A stretch of 64,000 bases of DNA, taken from Melioribacteraceae bacterium. GTDB taxonomy: Bacteria > Bacteroidota > Ignavibacteria > Ignavibacteriales > Melioribacteraceae. Shown here in pieces: positions 47,879-56,503 of this stretch (within the stretch, counting starts at the first letter, position 1; the number at the start of each line of letters is the position of its first letter). Under the pieces are notes generated by a model. That model made no database searches. It was not told the DNA's origin and worked only from the letters and a program-made list of their open reading frames with translations. Where the stretch lies: positions 38,382-102,381 of the forward strand of contig JAGFIY010000042.1 of NCBI GenBank assembly GCA_024103215.1, written 5' to 3'. Made by a program: the position numbers and the translations under genes.

Positions 47879-48904
47879 ATGGGAATATTCGACTTTTTAT
47901 CAACCGATGTTGCAATTGATTTAGGGACTTCAAACTTTTTAATTTATGTAAAAGGTAAAGGAATTATTCTTAACGAACCCTCAATTGTTGCATTCGATCG
48001 AAATACTAAGAAAATAATCGCACTCGGCAATAAAGCTAAAGAAATGCAGGGAAGAGAGCACCGTGAGATAAGAGTTTCGAGGCCTATGCGTGATGGTGTA
48101 ATAGCCGATTTTGAAATTGCAGAGGGTATGATTCGTGCATTTATAAAAAAAGTAAGTACGGGAACTTTTTCAAACAGAAGAATGGTTATTGCCGTTCCAA
48201 GCGGAGTAACGGAAGTTGAAAAACGTGCAGTGCGTGACAGTGCCGAGCATGCCGGGGCAAAGGAAGTTCATCTAATTGCTGAACCTATGGCAGCGGCAAT
48301 AGGGATAGGACTTGACGTTGAGGCTCCGGTCGGTAATATGATAATCGATATAGGCGGCGGAACAACGGAAATTGCAGTAATTGCACTTTCTGGAATTGTG
48401 AACGAAGAATCTGTAAGAATTGCCGGTGACGAAATGAACAATGCAATCATGCAGTTCTTCAAGAAAAATTACAATCTGTTGATAGGCGAAAGAACTGCCG
48501 AATCGATCAAGTGCGAGGTAGGAAGCGCTGTTCCCTTAAAGGAAGAAATTACAATTCAAGTTAAAGGAAGAGATTTAGTTGGCGGAATTCCGAAAACTGC
48601 CGAAGTAAGTTCAGTAGAAATTAGAGAAGCACTAAATGAAAACATTATCCAAATTGTTGAAGCCGTAAAGCAAACCTTGGAAAGGACTCCCCCAGAACTT
48701 TCAGCAGATATTTTGGATAGAGGTGTTATGCTTACAGGCGGAGGTGCACTGTTGAAAGGATTGGACGAACGAATCCGAATGGAAACTAATCTTCCCGTGC
48801 ACGTTTCGGAAGACCCATTAACTGCAGTAGTAAGAGGAGCAGGCAAAGCTATTGATCACTTTAACAAATATTCCAAGGTATTTATCCGTAAAAGAAATTA
48901 CTAA
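47879..48904 (+). CDS. mreB: Rod-shape-determining actin-like protein MreB
   Basis: MreB is the bacterial actin that guides lateral wall growth. The 341-residue protein shows actin phosphate motifs VAIDLGTSNFLIYVKGKG at the start and IIDIGGGTTEIAVIALSG near 157-174, and a later nucleotide loop TGGGALLKGLDERI near residue 288. It is followed without gaps by mreC, mreD, PBP2 and rodA, the canonical elongasome order. A ribosome site AGAGGGAAG precedes the ATG. It closes within the normal 330-350 residue range. Confidence 0.96.
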   Translation: MGIFDFLSTDVAIDLGTSNFLIYVKGKGIILNEPSIVAFDRNTKKIIALGNKAKEMQGREHREIRVSRPMRDGVIADFEIAEGMIRAFIKKVSTGTFSNRRMVIAVPSGVTEVEKRAVRDSAEHAGAKEVHLIAEPMAAAIGIGLDVEAPVGNMIIDIGGGTTEIAVIALSGIVNEESVRIAGDEMNNAIMQFFKKNYNLLIGERTAESIKCEVGSAVPLKEEITIQVKGRDLVGGIPKTAEVSSVEIREALNENIIQIVEAVKQTLERTPPELSADILDRGVMLTGGGALLKGLDERIRMETNLPVHVSEDPLTAVVRGAGKAIDHFNKYSKVFIRKRNY

Positions 48905-49734
48905 TGTTTAAGCTGCTGATTAAGTTTACAAAGATTTATCGTGACTATTTGGTAGCCGCAATCCTACTTTTAATAAGCCTTTCAGTTATTCCTTTAAATA
49001 ATCATTCTTCTCTTCATACACTCAAAACATATGCATTTGGAACTTTTGCTTTTATAAATGCAGCAATAAATGGGTTTACCGGAATTTTTTCCGATGATGA
49101 AAAAGTTGTTCAGTTAAGAAAGCGAAATGCTGAGCTTATGCTTGAGAATAATTTGCTAAGAGAGTTTGCTCTTGAAAACAACGAATTGAAACGCTTGCTC
49201 AATTATTATAAAGAAAGTGAATATCCTCTTATTCCAGCAACTGTTATCTCAAAACTTGTCTCTGATGTTCAAGGTAATTTTATTATAAATGCTGGATCTG
49301 CGGATTCAATTATGGTGGGGATGCCGGTTGTAAATGAATTCGGACTGATCGGGATTGTAACTGAAACCTCAAGAAATTTTTCAATTGTTCGAACTCTTAC
49401 CAACACAGATTTTAAAGTCGCAGTTAAAGATCAACGCTCGAATTTTGAGGGAATTTTAAGTTGGGACGGGAAACAACTTTTTATTAAAAATGTACCTACA
49501 ACTGCAGATCTTCAAGTCGGCGATAGATTGGTAACATCTGAATTTAGTTCGTTGATACCTCCTTTAATTCCAGTTGGAATTGTTTATAAAAAAGAAACAA
49601 CACTTTATGGACTCTTGAGTAAAGTATATGTTGAACCCTTTGTTGATCTTCCGCATGTCAGAAATTTGCTCGTGGTTAAAGTCATCAAAAGCAGACAAAT
49701 CAAAGATATGGAACTGAATTTACTGGTCAAATAA
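48904..49734 (+). CDS. mreC: Rod-shape-determining protein MreC
   Basis: This 276-residue membrane-anchored periplasmic protein bridges MreB and the cell-wall synthases. It has one N-terminal transmembrane helix (DYLVAAILLLISLSVIPL), a coiled coil (VQLRKRNAELMLENNLLREF, residues ~65-100), then the double beta-barrel domain with GNFIINAGSADSIMVGMPV and GLIGIVTETSRNFS, the classic MreC signature. Its ATG overlaps the mreB stop by one base and mreD starts one base after its own stop. Confidence 0.93.
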   Translation: MFKLLIKFTKIYRDYLVAAILLLISLSVIPLNNHSSLHTLKTYAFGTFAFINAAINGFTGIFSDDEKVVQLRKRNAELMLENNLLREFALENNELKRLLNYYKESEYPLIPATVISKLVSDVQGNFIINAGSADSIMVGMPVVNEFGLIGIVTETSRNFSIVRTLTNTDFKVAVKDQRSNFEGILSWDGKQLFIKNVPTTADLQVGDRLVTSEFSSLIPPLIPVGIVYKKETTLYGLLSKVYVEPFVDLPHVRNLLVVKVIKSRQIKDMELNLLVK

Positions 49735-50220
49735 ATGATAAGAAATCTCACAATTGCGTTGATATATTTTTTGCCGGTTATTTTCGTGCAGCTTTTTTTT
49801 GTGCCTTTAATTTCCTTTAGGTTTATTGTACCGGATTTAATAGTAATTTTTCTTGTTTTTTATTCATTACGCGATGGTAGAATTTTTGGCTCAGTACTTG
49901 GATTTTTTGTGGGCTTCTTGTTTGACCTTTTTTCAGGCGGCATTATTGGTATTTCAATGTTCACGAAAACATTAGTCGGTTTTACCGCAGGCTCGTTTAA
50001 GGATGAACATAACGATATTGAATCTCGAAATATTTTATTTGTACTAGGTGTTATTTTGTTGGCATCGATTCTTAATTCAGTTTTCTTTACCTTTCTGTCA
50101 ATTAATGAAATTATCAACTTTGTGGAAGTGATATTTAATCAAGGTGTTTTAGGCGGTGTGTATACAGTATTTTTGAGTATCCCGTTTGTTCTGTTTAAAG
50201 TTTGGAGATATTTGAAATGA
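49735..50220 (+). CDS. mreD: Rod-shape-determining protein MreD
   Basis: This 161-residue polytopic membrane protein is at the expected place between mreC and PBP2. It has about five hydrophobic segments, including LTIALIYFLPVIFVQLFFV, an FIVPDLIVIFLVFYSLRDG stretch characteristic of MreD, and GIIGISMFTKTLVG. Sequence conservation in MreD is low, so gene order carries much of the identification. It starts directly after the mreC stop, and its own stop overlaps the next gene. Confidence 0.85.
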   Translation: MIRNLTIALIYFLPVIFVQLFFVPLISFRFIVPDLIVIFLVFYSLRDGRIFGSVLGFFVGFLFDLFSGGIIGISMFTKTLVGFTAGSFKDEHNDIESRNILFVLGVILLASILNSVFFTFLSINEIINFVEVIFNQGVLGGVYTVFLSIPFVLFKVWRYLK

Positions 50221-52025
50221 TGGATACTGGACACGGAACCGATTTACGTCGCAAGATAATTCAATTTATTATTGTTGCTTTTATTGGGCTTATTGTTTTT
50301 CAATTGTTCAGAATGCAAGTAATCGAATATGAAGTATATACTGAGCGATCCAGAAGTAACAGTATAAAGGCAATAAAACTTAACTCACCCCGTGGAGTTT
50401 TTTACGACAGAAATTTAAAAGTTCTCGTAAGCAACCAACCTACTTACACATTTCAGATTACACCAAGTGATTATTCGGATTCGCTTAATTCAATTTTAGA
50501 AAACGTTGTTGGCATTGATTCCGGCAGAATTGCTGAAATACTTTATCAAAAAAGAATGTATTCGGAGTTTTTACCAAGAAGTATAAAGAAAGATGTTTCA
50601 TTCGAATCAATAGCTTGGTATGAAGAACAATCCGAATTTCTTCCGGGTGTAAATTATATTGTTGATATGCAGCGTGATTATTCATTCGGTATAAAAGGTT
50701 CACACATTTTTGGGTATTTGAAAGAAATAAATGCAGATCAGCTGAAACTGATGAAAGATAAGTATGATATGGGCGATGAAATAGGATTTAATGGAATAGA
50801 AAAAGCGTATGAAAAATATTTGCGTGGTGAAAAGGGCGTCAATTACTTTTTAGTCGATTCAAGAAGAAAAACAATAGGCAGTTATTTAAACGGAAGCAAG
50901 AACCGGAGACCTGTGAAGGGGAAGGATCTTGTTCTTTCCATTGATTATTTTGCTCAAAAGTCAGCCGAATATTTGCTACAGAACCACCAAGGGGCACTTG
51001 TTGCAATTGAACCCAACACAGGCGAAATTCTTGCGCTAGTAAGTTCACCATCCTACGATTTAAAAGATTTTGCTTCGGTAACAACTCATGATTTATGGAA
51101 GGAACTCAGCAGTGATCCACGAAAACCGTTATTCAATAGAGCAACAATGTCTGTCTATCCCCCCGGCTCAACTTTTAAAATGATAACCGCAATTGCGGCA
51201 TTGGAAGAGGGAATTGTAAATGAAAATTGGCAGGTGAATTGCGCTGGTGGCTATCAATATGGTGATAGATTCTTCGGTTGCACTCATCAGCACGGAAGAA
51301 CTAATTTAATTGAAGCAATAGAAAAATCTTGTAACACATATTTTTACCAATTAATTCTGAAAGTCGGTCTTGATAAATGGAATGAATATGCTAAGCTCTT
51401 CGGATTCGGTTCTCGGACAGGTTTGGATACTCAGGAAGAATCTTCAGGGTTGCTTCCTTCCCGTGATTATTACAACCGGGTTTACGGAAAAAACAAATGG
51501 AGCAACGGATTAACATTAAATCTTACAATAGGACAGGGAGAACTTGGAACAACACCTCTTCAATTAGCGGTTTATACGGCAGCATTAGCAAACGGCGGGA
51601 CTTTGTATCAACCTCACTTAGTGAAAGGAGTACTTAATTCAAAAAATAACAGTATTGAAGAATTTGTTTTTAATTCTGAGAAAATTAACATATCCGAACG
51701 TACTCTTGATATCATCAAAAAAGGAATGGAACGTGTTGTAAGCAGCCCGGAAGGTACAGCAAGTTTAATTAAATTACCTGATCTAACTATTGCGGGGAAG
51801 ACAGGTACTTCACAAAATCCGTTCGGAAAAAACCATGCAGTTTTTGTTGGATATGCTCCGGTTGATAATCCGCAAATTGCAATTGCTGTTCTTGTTGAAA
51901 ATATCGGATACGGCAGCACTTTTGCTGCTCCGATTGCTCGCGATGTGATTGATGCATACATTAACAAAATAGATATATCAGATCAGAACGAAAAAGAAGA
52001 AATAAAAATAACGGAGAACAACTAG
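50217..52025 (+). CDS. mrdA: Penicillin-binding protein 2 (elongasome transpeptidase)
   Basis: PBP2 cross-links peptidoglycan during elongation. About 602 residues from ATG 50217, which overlaps the mreD stop (ATGA); TTG 50202 would add five residues. Order: a short cytoplasmic tail, a transmembrane helix (IIQFIIVAFIGLIVFQLF), the PBP dimerisation domain with SPRGVFYDRN, then the transpeptidase domain with SxxK (S318-TFK) in PPGSTFKM, SxN (S371-CN) and KTGT near 528. The rodA gene follows after its stop. Confidence 0.95.
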   Translation: MMDTGHGTDLRRKIIQFIIVAFIGLIVFQLFRMQVIEYEVYTERSRSNSIKAIKLNSPRGVFYDRNLKVLVSNQPTYTFQITPSDYSDSLNSILENVVGIDSGRIAEILYQKRMYSEFLPRSIKKDVSFESIAWYEEQSEFLPGVNYIVDMQRDYSFGIKGSHIFGYLKEINADQLKLMKDKYDMGDEIGFNGIEKAYEKYLRGEKGVNYFLVDSRRKTIGSYLNGSKNRRPVKGKDLVLSIDYFAQKSAEYLLQNHQGALVAIEPNTGEILALVSSPSYDLKDFASVTTHDLWKELSSDPRKPLFNRATMSVYPPGSTFKMITAIAALEEGIVNENWQVNCAGGYQYGDRFFGCTHQHGRTNLIEAIEKSCNTYFYQLILKVGLDKWNEYAKLFGFGSRTGLDTQEESSGLLPSRDYYNRVYGKNKWSNGLTLNLTIGQGELGTTPLQLAVYTAALANGGTLYQPHLVKGVLNSKNNSIEEFVFNSEKINISERTLDIIKKGMERVVSSPEGTASLIKLPDLTIAGKTGTSQNPFGKNHAVFVGYAPVDNPQIAIAVLVENIGYGSTFAAPIARDVIDAYINKIDISDQNEKEEIKITENN

Positions 52026-53255
52026 TTGCAAGTCGGCTATAAATTACAAGATAAATTCGATTTCTATATTTTTATTCCAGTAATAATTTTGATTTCGATT
52101 GGCCTCATCGCGGTTTACAGCGCAACCATTAATCATCCCACAGCGCAGGGAAATTTTGAAAAACAATTATTCTGGTCAATCTTTTCACTACTTGCTTTTG
52201 TTGTTGTCTATTATCTGCCTTCTCAGACAATGCGAATTTCAGCTTGGCCGGTGTACGGAATTACAATCATCACTCTCATCGCAGTGTTAATTATTGGAAA
52301 AACCGTTTACGGCGCCAAGAGTTGGATTAACTTTGGCCCTGTTGGATTTCAGCCTGCTGAATTTGCAAAGATTGGGACCATATTAGCGCTTGCGGTTTGG
52401 CTTGGTACAAAGAAGCACAATATCAATAACGTAAAAGATATTGGTGTGGCTCTATTGTTAGGTATTTTTCCGGTAATGCTAATTCTTATGGAACCTGATC
52501 TTGGCACTTCTATAGTTTTCGTGTTTTTTACTCTAGTGATAATCTATTGGAGCGGTATAAGTCTCTTCGGCTTGTTTGTTGTTCTTTCACCGGCTATTGT
52601 TGTTTTTTCATCAATTTTTGGAACGATTTCTTTGATATTAACCTTGATTGGAACTATTATATTGCTTTTTTTATTTAAGAGAGATCTTTTTATCAGCGCA
52701 ACAGTTTTTGTATTAAACGTTGCAGCGGGATTTGTTTTCGATTATGTGTTCAGTATCCTTCAGCCTCATCAACAGAAAAGAATAGAAACATTCCTAGATC
52801 CGGCAAGCGATCCTTTGGGTTCCGGGTATAATTCACTTCAAGCAAAAGTTGCAATTGGTTCAGGTGGATTTTGGGGTAAAGGTTTTCTGGAAGGAAATCA
52901 AACACAGCTTAGATTTATTCCTGAACAATGGACTGACTTTATTTACTGTGTTGTAGGTGAAGAATTCGGTTTCCTCGGAAGTCTTTTTGTGATTCTACTT
53001 TTTACTATTTTATTTTTGAGAATGTTGCATTTGGCATTTCAAATTAGAAATCAATTTAGAAGTTTGATAATAATTGGTGTTCTTACTCTATTCTTTGTTC
53101 ATTTTGCTATTAATATTGGGATGAATGTCGGGATTATGCCGATTATTGGGTTACCCCTTCCGTTCATAAGTTATGGGGGAAGTTCATTGACGGTAAACAT
53201 GATCCTGCTGGGTATAGTAATGAATATTTATCGAAACAGAAAAATGCATATTTAA
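52026..53255 (+). CDS. rodA: Peptidoglycan glycosyltransferase RodA (SEDS)
   Basis: RodA is the SEDS-family peptidoglycan polymerase that partners PBP2. The 409-residue polytopic membrane protein has about ten helices and the family signatures GLIAVYSATINHP near residue 23, AKSWINFGPVGFQPAEFAK, LMEPDLGTS, the large loop LRFIPEQWTDFIYCVVGEEFG, and the C-terminal GLPLPFISYGGSS. TTG 52026 follows the PBP2 stop directly. It ends the mre-mrdA-rodA operon. Confidence 0.94.
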   Translation: MQVGYKLQDKFDFYIFIPVIILISIGLIAVYSATINHPTAQGNFEKQLFWSIFSLLAFVVVYYLPSQTMRISAWPVYGITIITLIAVLIIGKTVYGAKSWINFGPVGFQPAEFAKIGTILALAVWLGTKKHNINNVKDIGVALLLGIFPVMLILMEPDLGTSIVFVFFTLVIIYWSGISLFGLFVVLSPAIVVFSSIFGTISLILTLIGTIILLFLFKRDLFISATVFVLNVAAGFVFDYVFSILQPHQQKRIETFLDPASDPLGSGYNSLQAKVAIGSGGFWGKGFLEGNQTQLRFIPEQWTDFIYCVVGEEFGFLGSLFVILLFTILFLRMLHLAFQIRNQFRSLIIIGVLTLFFVHFAINIGMNVGIMPIIGLPLPFISYGGSSLTVNMILLGIVMNIYRNRKMHI

Positions 53256-53259
53256 TTTT

Positions 53260-54063
53260 ATGAATTCTAAAGAGAAATTTTTAAGACGATTTGAAGAAGG
53301 TTATCATATTTGTGTTGGACTCGATACGGATATTTCAAAGGTACCCAAATACCTTCTTGCTTTGGAAAACCCGATCCTGGAATTCAACAAAAGAATTATT
53401 GATGCTTTTAAAAAAGATACGGCAGCGTTTAAAATTAATCTTGCATTCTACGAAGTTCATGGTCACAAGGGATTGGAAACATTGAAAAAAACTGTTGAAC
53501 TCGTGCCGGATAATATTCCCGTGATTGGCGATGCTAAGAGAGGGGATATAGGAAATACCGCAAAGATGTACGCTGAATCCCTTTTCGATTTCTATAAATT
53601 TGATGCAGTAACTCTTCACCCTTATATGGGTTTTGATTCGGTTCAACCGTTTTTAGAATACAGTGATAAAATTTCATTCATACTTGGACTTACTTCAAAT
53701 CAAAGTTCAAAGGATTTTGAAAAATTAAAAATATCCGGCAATAGATTTTTATTTCAAGAAGTAATTGAAAAAACTAACGAGTGGAACGTTAATGAAAATT
53801 GCGGTATTGTATTTGGAGCAACAAATCCAAAAGAATTAAAAGAGAATATGGATAGACTTAGGGATCTTATAGTTTTACTTCCCGGTGTCGGTGCTCAAGG
53901 CGGAACGTTGGAGGAAGTAACCCCGGTATTCAAAGAAGTTAACCATAACAATTATTTAATCAACATTAGCCGTTCGCTTATCTATGCAGATAGTTCAGAA
54001 AAATTTGCAGAAGTTGCATATACTAAACTTCTAGAATATAATAATGTCGTTAGAATAATTTGA
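53260..54063 (+). CDS. pyrF: Orotidine 5'-phosphate decarboxylase (type 2)
   Basis: PyrF makes UMP from OMP in pyrimidine synthesis. The 267-residue length and the catalytic block DAKRGDIGNTAKMYAES near residue 91 (Asp-Lys-Asp tetrad) identify the type 2 form. Other support comes from HICVGLDTDISKVPK at the start, TLHPYMGFDSV, and a phosphate-binding LLPGVGAQGGTLEEV near the C-terminus. It follows rodA by four bases and may be cotranscribed with the elongasome genes. Confidence 0.94.
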   Translation: MNSKEKFLRRFEEGYHICVGLDTDISKVPKYLLALENPILEFNKRIIDAFKKDTAAFKINLAFYEVHGHKGLETLKKTVELVPDNIPVIGDAKRGDIGNTAKMYAESLFDFYKFDAVTLHPYMGFDSVQPFLEYSDKISFILGLTSNQSSKDFEKLKISGNRFLFQEVIEKTNEWNVNENCGIVFGATNPKELKENMDRLRDLIVLLPGVGAQGGTLEEVTPVFKEVNHNNYLINISRSLIYADSSEKFAEVAYTKLLEYNNVVRII

Positions 54064-54397
54064 TGCATTGCTGTCCAATACATTATGAAATCTTGAGAAA
54101 ATCAGCCGATTCAAATTATGAACGTATTATTTTTCTTTTTTGATGAAGCAACCCTTTCCCAATAAATTATTGGTTATTTCAATATATTATGACATAATCT
54201 TAAAGGCGCTCAATAACCTGGGGTTCTTGGTGGTTGAGTGATTCCGACGTCGTTTGTCGGGATAGTAGCGAAGCCACCTAAGAAAAGGTAAAATTATTTT
54301 AAACAGATATGATTTGACAATTTCTTTCTAAAATAAACTTTGGTATTTTTTTGAAATAATATTAGTTTTCTAATTAGTTGTATTTCCGCTAAAAGTT
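54064..54397 (+). other. 334-base gap without a gene; holds the RNA-like element below
   Basis: I find no supportable coding region here. A near-perfect palindrome CCAATAAATTATTGG lies at 54159-54173; it could be a weak terminator of pyrF or an operator. The more striking element is the folded segment at 54205-54282, described separately. The remainder is AT-rich and unstructured to the eye. Confidence 0.6.
54205..54282 (+). ncRNA. Candidate structured RNA of unknown class
   Basis: The segment is GC-richer than its surroundings. CTTGGTGG (54226-54233) pairs with CCACCTAAG (54274-54282, one bulged base). Inside lie an asymmetric internal loop (TTGAGTG and AGTAGCGAAG) and an 8 base-pair hairpin ATTCCGAC/GTCGGGAT (54241-54248 and 54256-54263). 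Upstream, CTCAA (54209-54213) can pair alternatively with TTGAG (54234-54238), giving mutually exclusive folds. The layout loosely recalls 6S RNA hairpins, but I cannot assign a class. It could be an sRNA or the leader of the DUF2851 gene. Strand is inferred from the downstream gene; no clear T-run ends it. Confidence 0.4.
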
Positions 54398-54412
54398 TTG
54401 AGCGAGACCAAT

Positions 54413-55891
54413 ATGAGCAACAATTCGAAATACCTAGAAGAACCTCTCTACGAAATTTGGCAAAACCTTGATTTCCAAAAAAAATTAGTAACAGCTGATG
54501 GGGATGATATTGAAATTCTCGATCCTGGAACAAGGGATGAGAATTTGGGTGGTCCGGATTTTAAAAATGCACGTCTGCGTATCGGCAATCTAACCTTTGT
54601 CGGTGATGTTGAGATAGATATAAATTACTCAGATTGGAAGACTCACGCGCATAATATAAACAACGATTTTAACAAAGTAATTCTTCACGTATCATTGTTT
54701 AATAAGTATATGCAGCCTTACGTCTATTCAAAAGATGGGAGAAAAATCCCATCAATATCGCTCAACGACTGTGTAGATAAAAACCTGGTTAAAAGATTCG
54801 ATAAACTTCAAAAGGAGCAAAAATCCAATCACAACCAGCTTAAATGTGTTTACACTCAAGACAAAGTTGAAATCGAAGTAAAGAAAAAATTTCTTGCTGA
54901 ACTTGGAATGAATAGATTTCATAAAAAATGCAACAAGGTTTACCAGAGATTAAAAGAATTAACTTTTCTGAAACAGAAACAGATAAATGAACCGGTTATA
55001 AAATATGAAATGACCCCCGAATTCAATAGCAAAGAATTTTATTCGGATGAATTTAAGGATAAGAATCTTTGGCTTCAGCTTCTATACGAATTTATTTTTG
55101 AAGCCTTAGGGTATTCACAAAATAAAGAAGCAATGTTGAAACTGTCACAGCATGCAAAAATTGAATTTATTGATGAGACATGTGTTAAGGAAAATTTTTT
55201 AATAAATGCTGAAGCCATACTTTTCAATGTTGGCGGGCTGGTTCCGGAGGTTTCAAAGCTGCCGGATCAGGAAAAATCCGATTACTCGGTTAAGATTTAT
55301 GAAATTTGGAAAGAATATAAACAAAAATATGATGGAGAAACTTTATCCGAAACTGATTGGACTTTTTATAAAATTCGACCTCAAAATTTTCCTACTATAA
55401 GAATTGCCGGCGGTGTGAGATTTCTTAATATGCTTCTCCACGAAAATTTATTGAACCGAGTTGTAAAGAAGATTATGGAGATTCAAAACTTGAATGTTCT
55501 TGCTAAATCGCTTCGTTCTTTATTTGTAATAAAAAGTGATGGATTTTGGATGAAGCATTTTGTTTTTGACCAGCCCGCGAAAAATGAAATCCGATATTTT
55601 ATAGGTGCTTCAAGAGCGGATGAAATAGTTGTAAATGTGATGCTGCCGTTTATGGCTGTATATTTTGATTTATTCAGCGACGAAAAACATGCAAGGAAGG
55701 TAATCGATATTTACAATGTTTATTTGCAGCAAGGGGAAAACAATATAATCAGAAAAGTTTCCGAAGGACTCGGGGTGCAGGATCTAAAAAACTCTACGGT
55801 TTACACTCAAGGAATGATAGAACTTTTTAGAAATTACTGTTCAAAGAACAGATGTATGGAATGTGAAATCGGTAAAGTTGCTTTTGCTTAA
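54413..55891 (+). CDS. DUF2851 family protein
   Basis: This 492-residue protein (from ATG 54413; TTG 54398 would add five residues) shows the DUF2851 pattern: LYEIWQNLDF at the start, ILDPGTRDENLGGPDFKNAR near 36-55, GDVEIDINYSDWKTHAHN near 63-80, and VILHVSLFN. It also has a C-terminal cysteine pair region NRCMECEIGK. The family is widespread in Bacteroidota and relatives and has no established function. A mixed alpha/beta core with conserved Glu, Asp and His in the GPDF...VE.H...W..H.H region resembles a nuclease-like active site (inference only). Its stop abuts that of the convergent DUF151 gene. Confidence 0.8.
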   Translation: MSNNSKYLEEPLYEIWQNLDFQKKLVTADGDDIEILDPGTRDENLGGPDFKNARLRIGNLTFVGDVEIDINYSDWKTHAHNINNDFNKVILHVSLFNKYMQPYVYSKDGRKIPSISLNDCVDKNLVKRFDKLQKEQKSNHNQLKCVYTQDKVEIEVKKKFLAELGMNRFHKKCNKVYQRLKELTFLKQKQINEPVIKYEMTPEFNSKEFYSDEFKDKNLWLQLLYEFIFEALGYSQNKEAMLKLSQHAKIEFIDETCVKENFLINAEAILFNVGGLVPEVSKLPDQEKSDYSVKIYEIWKEYKQKYDGETLSETDWTFYKIRPQNFPTIRIAGGVRFLNMLLHENLLNRVVKKIMEIQNLNVLAKSLRSLFVIKSDGFWMKHFVFDQPAKNEIRYFIGASRADEIVVNVMLPFMAVYFDLFSDEKHARKVIDIYNVYLQQGENNIIRKVSEGLGVQDLKNSTVYTQGMIELFRNYCSKNRCMECEIGKVAFA

Positions 55892-56500
55892 TTAATTGTT
55901 CTCACCTTTTAATTTAGCGATTTCATCCCTTAATTTTGCTGCTCTCTCGTAATCTTCTTTTTCAATTGCCTCGCGCAATGCATCCTGAAGAGAAGCGATT
56001 TTAGTCTTGTTGGTTTCCGGTTTCGATTTTTCTGTACCAGTGCTTTCTTCATCATCGAAGGAAAGCGAATCGGCTTCTTCTTTATCCTCGCTTGACGGAA
56101 CAAACGAAGCAAGTTCCATAACTTCTTCGCTGACATAAATAGCTGCCCCGGTTCTTACCGCAATTGCAATTGCGTCGCTTGGTCTTGAATCTATTTCACT
56201 AGTAAGCGATGAAACATCGAGAATTATTTTCGCAAAAAATGTGTTGTCTTTTAATTCGTTTATAACAACCTCAACAATGGTTGCGCCTAAATGATCTATC
56301 AGTGTTTTCACCAAATCGTGAGTAAGTGGGCGAGGCGGTTTAATCCCTTCCAATTCAAGGGCAATGGATTGAGCTTCAAAACCACCGATAATTATCGGAA
56401 GTCTTCTTAACCCATAAGTTTCCTTAAGCAAAAGTGCATAAGCCCCTCCGCTTGAGGGGCTTGATGATAAACCTAATATTTCTACTTGTACCTTATCCAA
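55892..56500 (-). CDS. Bifunctional nuclease-family (DUF151) protein with UVR domain
   Basis: This 202-residue protein has an N-terminal DUF151 domain: EILGLSSSPSSGGAYALLL, LPIIIGGFEAQSIAL, PRPLTHDL and SRPSDAIAIAVRTGAAIYV. Plant and bacterial homologues have been described as nucleases. An acidic linker rich in Glu and Ser follows. The C-terminal LQDALREAIEKEDYERAAKL is a UvrB/UvrC (UVR) motif that mediates protein binding. It starts just upstream of etfA on the same strand (three-base gap), so it probably is cotranscribed with etfB-etfA. Confidence 0.85.
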   Translation of the reverse strand: MDKVQVEILGLSSSPSSGGAYALLLKETYGLRRLPIIIGGFEAQSIALELEGIKPPRPLTHDLVKTLIDHLGATIVEVVINELKDNTFFAKIILDVSSLTSEIDSRPSDAIAIAVRTGAAIYVSEEVMELASFVPSSEDKEEADSLSFDDEESTGTEKSKPETNKTKIASLQDALREAIEKEDYERAAKLRDEIAKLKGENN

Positions 56501-56503
56501 TTT

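Noticed and set aside
54205..54282. Assignment of the RNA-like element to tmRNA, RNase P or a known riboswitch
   Set aside because: None of the conserved motifs of these classes is present, so the class is left open.
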